A stretch of 64,000 nt of DNA from Candidatus Woesearchaeota archaeon (lineage in GTDB: Archaea > Nanobdellota > Nanobdellia > Woesearchaeales > UBA9642), in NCBI GenBank assembly GCA_026002815.1, contig BPGB01000009.1:1-64000 (forward strand). Direction: 5' to 3'. The stretch's first letter is position 1; the number at the start of each line of letters is the position of its first letter. Positions 25,653 through 35,777 of the stretch are shown in pieces. A program made the position numbers and the translations under genes. A model generated the notes under the pieces. That model did not search any database and was not told where the DNA came from. It was given only the letters and a program-made list of their open reading frames with translations.

Positions 25653-26417
25653 ATGATTCAGTTACCCCGAGTAATTCCGGTTTTATTACTTAAAAATGCC
25701 GGTTTGGTAAAAACAAAAAAATTTAAAGAAGCCAAATATGTTGGCGATCCTATAAATGCCGTAAAAATCTTTAATGAAAAAGAAGTTGATGAATTAATAT
25801 TTTTAGATATAACTGCCAGTAAAGAGAAAAAAAAGCCTAATTTGAAACTACTTGATGAAATTGCGACAGAATGTTTTATGCCATTATGTTACGGTGGTGG
25901 TATAAAAACTATTGAAGATATTAAAAGTATAATAAATGCAGGAGTAGAAAAAGTAGCTTTAAATTCAATAGCTATTGAAAATCCATTATTTGTAAAGCAA
26001 GCATCTGATATTTTTGGTAGTTCTACAATAGTTGTTTCAATTGATATTAAAAAAAAATTCTGGGGCAAAAAAAGTATTTATACATACTCAGGAACACAAT
26101 CAACCGGAATGGATCCATTAAAATTTGCTCATCAAATGCAGAAAAACGGAGCAGGTGAATTGCTTGTTAATTCAATAGATAATGATGGAATGATGCAGGG
26201 GTATGATTATGAGTTAATCAAGCAAATATCTAAAGAGGTTGATATTCCTGTTATTGCATGCGGAGGTGCCGGAAATTTAAGCCATTTAAAAGAAGCTTAT
26301 AATGCAGGAGCTTCAGCTTTAGCTGCCGGAAGTATGTTTGTATTTCATGGTCAACACAGAGCAGTGCTAATAAATTACCCTTCGCAAAAAGAGTTACAAG
26401 AAATATTTAAAAAATAA
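25653..26417 (+). CDS. hisF: HisF-type cyclase homologue of the surface-polysaccharide class
   Basis: A 254-residue (beta-alpha)8 barrel. The N-terminus LPRVIPVLLLKNAGLVKTKK with KYVGDPINAVKIFNEKEVDE is characteristic of HisF2-like proteins found with WbpG in O-antigen clusters, and differs from true HisF (where I expect CLDVKDGRVVKG). FLDITAS, CYGGGIKT, VSIDIKK, NSIDNDGMMQGYDYELI and ACGGAGNL mark the phosphate-binding and active-site loops. With HisH and WbpG it would turn a sugar acetamido group into an acetamidino group. It ends at a bidirectional terminator. Confidence 0.85.
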   Translation: MIQLPRVIPVLLLKNAGLVKTKKFKEAKYVGDPINAVKIFNEKEVDELIFLDITASKEKKKPNLKLLDEIATECFMPLCYGGGIKTIEDIKSIINAGVEKVALNSIAIENPLFVKQASDIFGSSTIVVSIDIKKKFWGKKSIYTYSGTQSTGMDPLKFAHQMQKNGAGELLVNSIDNDGMMQGYDYELIKQISKEVDIPVIACGGAGNLSHLKEAYNAGASALAAGSMFVFHGQHRAVLINYPSQKELQEIFKK

Positions 26418-26437
26418 AGCCAGAGTTGACTCTGGCC
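26418..26437. terminator. Bidirectional terminator between hisF and DUF2892
   Basis: GCCAGAG, TTGA, CTCTGGC: a perfect 7-bp GC-rich stem directly after the hisF stop codon and 8 bases from the end of the convergent DUF2892 gene, with A-rich and T-rich flanks. Confidence 0.75.
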
Positions 26438-26444
26438 TTCTGAT

Positions 26445-26651
26445 TTATTTTTTTGCAGGACACGTGTTTAGCCCAACCAAAGTATATAGCGGGCAAAAGC
26501 CTATTGCAGCTGTTAAGGTAAATACTACAGCTAACACTACAAGAATAATTCCCAGTGTACCTTGAACAATTCCTCCAAAATATAAACCTGCTAATATTGC
26601 AGCTAATACTATTCGGATTATTCTATCCATGTTTCCAACATTTTTTTTCAT
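26445..26651 (-). CDS. DUF2892 small inner-membrane protein
   Basis: A 68-residue protein starting KKNVGNMDRIIRIVLAAIL, then two hydrophobic helices separated by GGIVQGTLG, and ending FCPLYTLVGLNTC, the conserved end of the DUF2892 (YgaP membrane part) family. It has no rhodanese domain. Function unknown. A tiny hydrophobic ORF sits 10 bases upstream on the same strand. Confidence 0.85.
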   Translation of the reverse strand: MKKNVGNMDRIIRIVLAAILAGLYFGGIVQGTLGIILVVLAVVFTLTAAIGFCPLYTLVGLNTCPAKK

Positions 26652-26661
26652 AAAATAATTT

Positions 26662-26757
26662 TTAAGTGTTTATCAATTTAACAAACCAAACAATTAAACT
26701 TATAATGGCAATACATATTAAACATACCAATAGAAGTTTAACAACTTTGTTTTTCAT
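26662..26757 (-). CDS. Putative 31-residue single-pass membrane microprotein
   Basis: From the ATG at 26757 down to 26662 this encodes MKNKVVKLLLV, then a hydrophobic stretch with CLICIAIISLIVWFV and KLINT. It has a positive N-terminus and one membrane helix. It is only 10 bases from the DUF2892 gene and in the same direction, so the two may be translated from one message. No homologue comes to mind; it is too short to be sure. Confidence 0.4.
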   Translation of the reverse strand: MKNKVVKLLLVCLICIAIISLIVWFVKLINT

Positions 26758-26889
26758 AATACAAAGATATTAATTGTATATACACGAAATATGATTTGTG
26801 TCACATTTAAAATTGATTTTAGTCAGTTATTAATAACTAAAATAATAATTAAATAAAGCCTATTCTATTTAACTAATTTTTATTTTTGA

Positions 26890-29439
<2,550 letters not shown>

Positions 29440-29453
<14 letters not shown>

Positions 29454-30309
29454 AGGAACAGGCGTAGCTTTAGTTACGCCATTTAATGCAAAACACGAAG
29501 TAGATTACGAAGCACTCACTCGCCTTGTTAAACATGTAACAGACGGTGGTGTTAATTACTTAGTAGTTATGGGTACTACCGGAGAAAGTGTAACACTAAA
29601 CAAGGAAGAAAAGAAAAAAATAATAGCTCATGTAATGTCTGTTAATGCAGGTAAATTACCAATTGTATTAGGAATTGGAGGTAATAATACAAGCGAAATT
29701 TTAGAAACCATTGCTCATACAGACTTTACAGGTATTACTGCCATACTTTCAGTTTCGCCATATTATAATAAACCAACTCAGGAAGGTATTTATCAGCATT
29801 ATATTAAAATTGCTGATGCCTGCCCGGTACCTGTTATTTTATATAATGTTCCCGGAAGAACTTCATCCAATATATTACCGGAAACTACATTACGTTTATC
29901 AAAACATAAAAACATAATTGGAATAAAAGAAGCATCAGGAAGTGTAGAACAAGTAATGAAAATAATTAATAAAAAAACGGATGATTTTATGGTAATCAGT
30001 GGCGATGATGCTTTAACACTTCCTTTTATGGCAGTTGGAGCTGTAGGTGTAATTTCCGTGGTAGCTAATTCTAATCCAAAAACATTTACCGAAATGGTAA
30101 ATCATTGTTTAAACGCTGATTTTATTGCAGCAAAAAAACTTCATTATGAATTATTGGAAATAATTGATTTATTGTTTATAGAAGGTAACCCCGGAGGTGT
30201 AAAAGCCGCTTTAAAAGCATTAGGCATTATGGAAGATTATGTAAGGTTACCATTGGTTAATGTGAGTGATGCAACTTATAATAAGTTGGCAGTATTAATG
30301 AATAAATAA
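29440..30309 (+). CDS. dapA: 4-hydroxy-tetrahydrodipicolinate synthase
   Basis: A 289-residue class I aldolase barrel. GTGVALVTPF at the start, the GTTGES phosphate-like loop (about residue 44), YYNKPTQEGIYQHY, YNVPGRTSSNI and the Schiff-base Lys in IGIKEASG (about residue 163) are all present. It condenses pyruvate with aspartate semialdehyde in the lysine/diaminopimelate pathway, feeding peptidoglycan. It overlaps the DUF6913-like gene by 14 bases, giving a ligA-DUF6913-dapA operon. Confidence 0.95.
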
Positions 30310-30402
30310 AAATTCGTATATTTTTTTTTAAAAAATAAGATAATTTAATCGTACAAAGCAGATTGATGTTATCTAATTAATTTCTTCAAAGAATTAAATT
30401 TA

Positions 30403-30444
30403 AATAAACCTAAATTATACAGAAATGTATAATTTAGGTTTATT
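30403..30444. terminator. Long perfect AT-rich inverted repeat after dapA
   Basis: AATAAACCTAAATTATAC, loop AGAAAT, GTATAATTTAGGTTTATT: an 18-bp perfect stem about 95 bases after dapA. It is the likely transcript end of the ligA operon, although the stem is weak in GC and lacks a long T tail. Confidence 0.5.
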
Positions 30445-30504
30445 AATTTGAGAATAACTCTTATTTTAGTTGCATTAATTTCCCGCCTCCATATATTTAA
30501 TATC

Positions 30505-31527
30505 ATGAAAAAATTTTTATTACCAATCGTATTATTTATTTTATTATTTAGTTCATGTGCCACAAAAACTAATGAAAAAGAACTTTCAGATACTAATTTG
30601 ATAGATGCAGGAAATGATACAATACTATTGGCTTTTAACGAACGTATAAAAAAAAATCCAAACGACCCTGAGGTTTATCACGAACGTGCATTGTATTATT
30701 TCGAACAAAAAAATGATATAGAACAAGCTTTTGCAGATATGCGCAGAGTATTTACTATTGATACTACTACTTCAAAATACTTTGTAACACTTGCTGATTT
30801 ATATCTGGCAAAAGGTATGTCAGGTAATGTAAAAGCCTCCTTAAATAAAGCAATAGAAACAGATCCTAAAAACATTATTGCTTATACCAAGTTGGCTGAA
30901 CTAAATTTGTATATAAAAGATTATAATGCATGTTTAAAAGCGGCTGATGATGTGTTGAAAATTGATATATATAATCCGAGAGCATATTTTATAAAAGGTA
31001 TGGCTTTTAAAGAGCTTGGCGACACGGCAAAAGCTGTTTCAAGTTTTCAAACCGTTGTTGAACAAGATCCGGAATATTATAATGCTTATATACAATTAGG
31101 TTTACTTTATTCTGCCATTAAAAATCCTTTGGCATTAGATTATTTAAATAATGCTTTAAATCTTCAGCCACAAAGTATAGAAGCATACTATGCAATTGCC
31201 ATGTTTTTTCAAGAAACCGGAAATACCAATAAAGCTATAGAAGTTTATAATACTATTTTAAAAATTGATTCAACTTATAATGATGCACACTTTAATCTTG
31301 GTTATATAGCAATGGTAATGCAAGACGACATACCCAAAGCCATTAAACATTTTACTGAAAACATTAAATTTCATCCCAATAATTACGAAGCATTTTATAT
31401 GCGCGGATTGTGTTATCAACGAATAAATGATAAAGCGAGTGCTGAGCGAGATTATCGTGAAGCATTAAGATTATATCCACAATATGATAATGCAGCTATT
31501 GCATTAGGAAATTTAATTGATAAGTAG
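30505..31527 (+). CDS. TPR-repeat lipoprotein
   Basis: About 340 residues from the ATG at 30505, chosen because it gives a lipoprotein signal (KKFLLPIVLFILLFSSC, lipid Cys about residue 18); the ATG at 30448 adds an unlikely leader. Six or more TPR units follow (NDPEVYHERALYYFEQ, PRAYFIKGMAFKELGDTAKA, PNNYEAFYMRGLCYQRINDK). Such lipoproteins act as assembly scaffolds in the cell envelope; no specific partner can be named. TTG and TATATTTA with a 19-base spacer (30470-30499) form a plausible promoter. Confidence 0.85.
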   Translation: MKKFLLPIVLFILLFSSCATKTNEKELSDTNLIDAGNDTILLAFNERIKKNPNDPEVYHERALYYFEQKNDIEQAFADMRRVFTIDTTTSKYFVTLADLYLAKGMSGNVKASLNKAIETDPKNIIAYTKLAELNLYIKDYNACLKAADDVLKIDIYNPRAYFIKGMAFKELGDTAKAVSSFQTVVEQDPEYYNAYIQLGLLYSAIKNPLALDYLNNALNLQPQSIEAYYAIAMFFQETGNTNKAIEVYNTILKIDSTYNDAHFNLGYIAMVMQDDIPKAIKHFTENIKFHPNNYEAFYMRGLCYQRINDKASAERDYREALRLYPQYDNAAIALGNLIDK

Positions 31528-31612
31528 AATCCTATTATTATCCAAAGGCCAAAATGCGATATGGCATTTTTTATCAACCTTAGCTTGTTGGAGTGTGTTT
31601 TCCCCCAGCACC

Positions 31613-31676
31613 ACGGTTCTACAGGCTCACCATGACGTAGGGCTTAGCATTAGGTTTCGACAGGCTATCATTATGC
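31613..31676. repeat. Two degenerate copies of a REP-like intergenic repeat
   Basis: GGTTCTACAGGCTCACCATGACG and GGTTTCGACAGGCTATCATTATG are two imperfect tandem copies of a motif resembling the widespread TTCGACAGGCTCA-type intergenic element. They lie between the convergent TPR lipoprotein and the large repeat protein. An ORF of 67 codons crosses them but has no protein-like features. Confidence 0.45.
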
Positions 31677-31714
31677 AGTGCCTTTTTACTTTACTTTGCC
31701 TTTTTATCTCAATA

Positions 31715-31743
31715 AAATAGCCTCTCAATTGAGAGGCTATTTA
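31715..31743. terminator. Bidirectional terminator between convergent genes
   Basis: AATAGCCTCTC, AATT, GAGAGGCTATT: an 11-bp perfect stem flanked by A on the left and T on the right, able to end transcription of both the TPR lipoprotein and the large T9SS protein. Confidence 0.85.
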
Positions 31744-31765
31744 GAGATGTGTTTAAATTATTAAA

Positions 31766-34700
31766 TTATCTTACAATACGTTGAGTTAATACCTCTCCGT
31801 TTACTTCTACACGTACTATATAAACCTGAGTAGTTGCAGGTAAATTAAGTATTACTCTATCGCTGCTAATCTTTTGGTTTAAAGGTTCGCTTACTAACTG
31901 ACCTAAAGTATTGTAAACGCTAATGTTTGCATTTACTGTTTCGTTGTAGCCAAATACTACCACAGCACCTTGTTCGTGGCCAAATACACCCACTTTATTT
32001 TCTATGCTATTTGCATAAATACCGCTTGGTGCTTCGTTTGCAGGGCAATCATCTTTGCTGATGTGTAATATAAAACGGTTATCAATTTTCTCATTGCTGT
32101 TTAATGCAACTTCATAATATTCACCATTACTTACGTTTACTAATTTGTTTAGTTTAGTATCTTCTATCATGAGGCAGTTGTAACCATTTGTAATATTCTT
32201 TTTATCTACACTTAATTGATAAATTCCCTGTGTACCTGATTTAACAGATAATGGCAATGCATAAGCATTTTCATAATCGTTTAAGCTGTTTACGATTAAC
32301 TTTTTGTTATCATCTGTAAGAATGCTGATGCTTGGAATATTTGGAGGAACCGGTAAACGGAACTGGTTATCAAACTCGTCAAAATTCTTTGTTGAAACAT
32401 CGTTAAAACGTATAAATGCTCTAGAACCTTTAGGGCTGTTTTGTTTATTTATTCTAACCGATAATTCAGGCATTTCCTGTTTGCCCACAAAATTGCTTGT
32501 TGTATTGCTTCTTTTTCCACTCTCAGGAATAGTAACAGTAGTTGAACTATTAGCAATTACCCAAAAGCCTTGGTGAGGAGGAATAATTCCACCTGAAGTT
32601 GCTAAATCTCCTGAACCTTCTTGATTAACTGCATCCCAATATGCATAGTAATCCGGAGCACCAATATCTCCATCGAAAATATAAAATGCAGTTCTATCAA
32701 TATCACCTGTTATATCATCTAAATCTATATGGGAGGCAAACGGATTTCCTAAAATATGATATCCATCTCCATTTTTGGTAAGCGATATATTTTGGTCGCC
32801 TATTGTTGGATTCCCAACCGTAGTTAAAGTTATATTAGAAAAAGTGCCACCTTCTTCATAAGTTGGTCCACATATCCATACATCAAATCCTTTACCTGGT
32901 GTAATAGCAGTAGATGTAGATGTAACATACTCGTATTGTTCAGTAGTTTCATTGTATGTCATTGCAGAATAAAATGGTTGCCCGGGGAAAAATCCTTCGC
33001 CACCTCCCATTCCACTAAGTAATAATTCATTATCCCAATCTGCAAATGTTGTAGATGCAGGTGCCGCCATAGTTCTGTAGCCATTATTTCCTGCAGCAAT
33101 AAAACGTTGAATGGTAAAATTACCGGTGATACTTGCGCCACTTGTTACAGGAGCTATCCGTGCTGTGCTTAAAGAGTCGGAAACCATGATGAAGGTTTTT
33201 CCATTGGTATTAAAATTAGTTGCACTGCTAAAAGTTAATGTTCCTCTTAAACGATAAATAGCATTTGTTAAACTTGATAAGAAAACTCCACCACCTGTTT
33301 TATTAATGGTTAAATTATTTAATTCTAATGTAGTTGAATTAGGGGAGGAAATAGTTTGATTACCCGAACCATTTAAAACAATGGTGCTATTTGTTGATAC
33401 TATTGAAGCGGTACTTTGAAAAGTTAAGTCTCTTATAATGTTAATATTGCCGGATGTATCAAACGTTTTAGTACCACTACCTTGAGTTCTTAAATCGAAA
33501 TAAGTAAATGCAGGTATTGTTTGTGGAGAATTTCCGTTAAAAATTACTGCACTATTAGTAACCGTATATGTATTAGTGCCAGGAGTAAAACTTCCTGCAA
33601 TATAAATTATTTGACTGGCAATGCTTCTTGTGCCAGTATTTGAAGAAATTAAGTTGTGATAATTAAAAGCTGGTATAGATTGATTAGATGATCCATTAAA
33701 TTCAATGGTACTATTTGTAGTAGTGTAGGAGTTAGTGCCTTTAGTAAATACACCTGCAATGCCGATAGTGCCTGAATTATCTAAAATTCGTGCACCGGTA
33801 TTTGAGCTGGTTAAGTTGTTATAGTTAAAAGCCGGAATTGTTTGAGTTCCTGAACCATTAAAATTAATTGTACTACCCGTAATGGTATAAGTATTTGATC
33901 CCGGACTAAAAGTACCTGCAATACCTATATTGCCTGAATTATCTAAAATTCTTGCACCGGTATTTGAGCTGGTTAAATTGTTGTAGTTAAAAGCAGGAAT
34001 AGTTTGATTAGAAGCTCCATTAAAATCAATTGTACTTCCTGTAATTGTGTAGGTATTTGTTCCTTTTGTAAATATTCCTGCAATACCAATTGTACCTGAA
34101 GATGCTAAAGTTCTATTACCCGTGCCGGTAGATGTTAAATTAAAATAGTTGGTAGCTGCAATTGTTTGAGGAGAATTGCTGCCATAAATAATTGTTCCAG
34201 TTCCACTATTAAAAGTTCCATTTATCGTAAAGTTGCCATTAATCGTTAAACTTGAACTTAAATTTACATTAAGAGAACCTGTTGAATTAATAGTTAAATC
34301 ATTAACATTTCGATTAGAATTTAAGGTTACAGCATGAGTATCGTCTATGGTTACGTTTGCGCCTGTTCCCGGTACACAAGAGCAATTCCACGTACTGGCA
34401 TTTTCCCATGCTCCACTATTAATACTTATAATATCAATGCTGGATGATGTAGAACCAAGAGTAAAAAAATCGCCTTCATTTAATGTTACACCTGAAAAGG
34501 TTAAATAAGTGCCGTCAAAGCCGGAATTAACTATTGCTGTAGCATCACTAAATGTTCCATCATTATCAATTAATAAATGATAAGAACTCGGGTCTGCCCA
34601 AGATATTGAGCTTATATCAATTCTAATGGTAACAGTTCCAATAGTTCCTGTTTTAGAAACTCTCCAATTCCTTGTTAATCTTGAGCCTATGCTAGCAGGT

Positions 34701-35671
34701 ACATCAGATAATTGAGGACTTAAATTGCTATTATCATGACCCCAAAAAAGAAAGCTTCCATTTGTAATAGAAGATGGATTGCTAATTTCAATAATACTGC
34801 TGCCCTGTGCGGTTAAATGATTATCGCTTAAGGATGTTTGTCCGATACCTGCAATTTCATATTGATGTGAGTTTTCATAAGCATACATATCATTAGATAT
34901 TGTTATGCCATACTTATTACCCAAATAATTTTCAACAATTGTTCGTTGTGTGGTATTTAAAATTGAAGTATAAACAATTATTTCTCCAATTTTACCATTA
35001 AAAAAGAATGCGGGAGTAGTTTTTGAGTCGGCTCCAATTCGAGTACGTAAATGACCGCTCGGAACAGCATTTGCTAAGGTATTGCTACCTATTAATGAAC
35101 CATTAAAATAACGTTCAAAAGTTGAACTTGAGCCTTTCCATATTCCACTAATTAAATTGTAATTGGTATTAAAGCCCAATGTTCCTCCAATAAAATTTGA
35201 ATTACTTCTTCTAACATGGCTGGTATATTCTCCGGAAGAACTGTGTACATAGCTTCCCCACATTTGTTCAGAACCGCTTCCGGCTCCACTTGTATATCCA
35301 TTTCTAATAATTACTCCTGTATGTACCAAATTAGTTTTACTACTGGCAAACCATGTAAGATTATTAGTTTCTAATGATGAAATCGAACCTGTTTCAACAA
35401 AATCATTACTACCATCAAAATTAAAAACAGGTTGACCGTTTATATCATTGGTAATATATGTTGGTCTATTAGCTGAAGTGCTTTGTGTTGCATTATTTCC
35501 ATTACCGGAAAAATCTGTCATGGTTGAAATTGCAGTACCATTTGTTAAATTTTCTTGATAGGCATCATACCATATTTTATTATTACTGCTATTACCAACA
35601 CCACCAGGTCCGGTTTGAGCTAATACCAATACAGGAAAAATGCAAACTAAAAGAGAGTATATTTTTTTCAT
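31766..35671 (-). CDS. Large T9SS-sorted surface repeat protein, putative adhesin
   Basis: A 1301-residue protein. Signal peptide (about 1-18, VFPVLVLAQ), then a LamG/concanavalin-like domain (about 30-260; DFSGNGNNATQ, GKIGEIIVYTS), a linker domain with NWRVSKTG, and a central region with a 54-residue tandem unit (IGIAG, FNGS, IPAFNYNNLTSSNTGAR). A jelly-roll-like part (GNPFASHIDLDDI) and a C-terminal sorting domain (ISVYNTLGQLVSEPL, TQVYIVRVEVNGE) follow. It is expected on the cell surface. It is divergent from the polysaccharide cluster, 106 bases away from wzc. Confidence 0.85.
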   Translation of the reverse strand: MKKIYSLLVCIFPVLVLAQTGPGGVGNSSNNKIWYDAYQENLTNGTAISTMTDFSGNGNNATQSTSANRPTYITNDINGQPVFNFDGSNDFVETGSISSLETNNLTWFASSKTNLVHTGVIIRNGYTSGAGSGSEQMWGSYVHSSSGEYTSHVRRSNSNFIGGTLGFNTNYNLISGIWKGSSSTFERYFNGSLIGSNTLANAVPSGHLRTRIGADSKTTPAFFFNGKIGEIIVYTSILNTTQRTIVENYLGNKYGITISNDMYAYENSHQYEIAGIGQTSLSDNHLTAQGSSIIEISNPSSITNGSFLFWGHDNSNLSPQLSDVPASIGSRLTRNWRVSKTGTIGTVTIRIDISSISWADPSSYHLLIDNDGTFSDATAIVNSGFDGTYLTFSGVTLNEGDFFTLGSTSSSIDIISINSGAWENASTWNCSCVPGTGANVTIDDTHAVTLNSNRNVNDLTINSTGSLNVNLSSSLTINGNFTINGTFNSGTGTIIYGSNSPQTIAATNYFNLTSTGTGNRTLASSGTIGIAGIFTKGTNTYTITGSTIDFNGASNQTIPAFNYNNLTSSNTGARILDNSGNIGIAGTFSPGSNTYTITGSTINFNGSGTQTIPAFNYNNLTSSNTGARILDNSGTIGIAGVFTKGTNSYTTTNSTIEFNGSSNQSIPAFNYHNLISSNTGTRSIASQIIYIAGSFTPGTNTYTVTNSAVIFNGNSPQTIPAFTYFDLRTQGSGTKTFDTSGNINIIRDLTFQSTASIVSTNSTIVLNGSGNQTISSPNSTTLELNNLTINKTGGGVFLSSLTNAIYRLRGTLTFSSATNFNTNGKTFIMVSDSLSTARIAPVTSGASITGNFTIQRFIAAGNNGYRTMAAPASTTFADWDNELLLSGMGGGEGFFPGQPFYSAMTYNETTEQYEYVTSTSTAITPGKGFDVWICGPTYEEGGTFSNITLTTVGNPTIGDQNISLTKNGDGYHILGNPFASHIDLDDITGDIDRTAFYIFDGDIGAPDYYAYWDAVNQEGSGDLATSGGIIPPHQGFWVIANSSTTVTIPESGKRSNTTSNFVGKQEMPELSVRINKQNSPKGSRAFIRFNDVSTKNFDEFDNQFRLPVPPNIPSISILTDDNKKLIVNSLNDYENAYALPLSVKSGTQGIYQLSVDKKNITNGYNCLMIEDTKLNKLVNVSNGEYYEVALNSNEKIDNRFILHISKDDCPANEAPSGIYANSIENKVGVFGHEQGAVVVFGYNETVNANISVYNTLGQLVSEPLNQKISSDRVILNLPATTQVYIVRVEVNGEVLTQRIVR
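33490..34180 (-). repeat. 162-bp tandem coding repeat inside the T9SS protein
   Basis: Units of 54 codons recur, best conserved at about 33758-33919 and 33920-34081, which share long identical stretches such as TTGCACCGGTATTTGAGCTG. Flanking units are more diverged. Each encodes an IGIAG, STIxFNG, QTIPAFNY, SNTGxR cycle. Boundaries are approximate. Confidence 0.75.
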
Positions 35672-35746
35672 AGCATTAAAATTTATGACTAAGATAAATA
35701 TAATTTAATTAATTTATAAAGAAAACTTTTAAACAATTAAAATTAC

Positions 35747-35754
35747 TATGTTTG
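35747..35754 (+). promoter_or_regulatory. Candidate -7 element for the polysaccharide operon
   Basis: TATGTTTG is an exact TAnnTTTG match 23 bases upstream of the wzc ATG, in the intergenic space shared with the divergent T9SS protein. No convincing -33 element is seen. Genes run in one direction from here to the right edge, so this may be the main promoter of the cluster. Confidence 0.45.
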
Positions 35755-35777
35755 TAATATAATTTTACATAACAATA

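Noticed and set aside
25035-26417. Part of a histidine biosynthesis operon
   Set aside because: No other his genes are present and the HisF homologue carries the surface-sugar signature.
31517-31720. Open frame of 67 codons after the TPR lipoprotein
   Set aside because: It runs through REP-like repeats and a terminator, has no protein-like composition and no start context.
33490-34180. CRISPR-like or non-coding satellite array
   Set aside because: The 162-bp units are in frame inside a single open reading frame and encode a regular protein repeat; there are no spacers.
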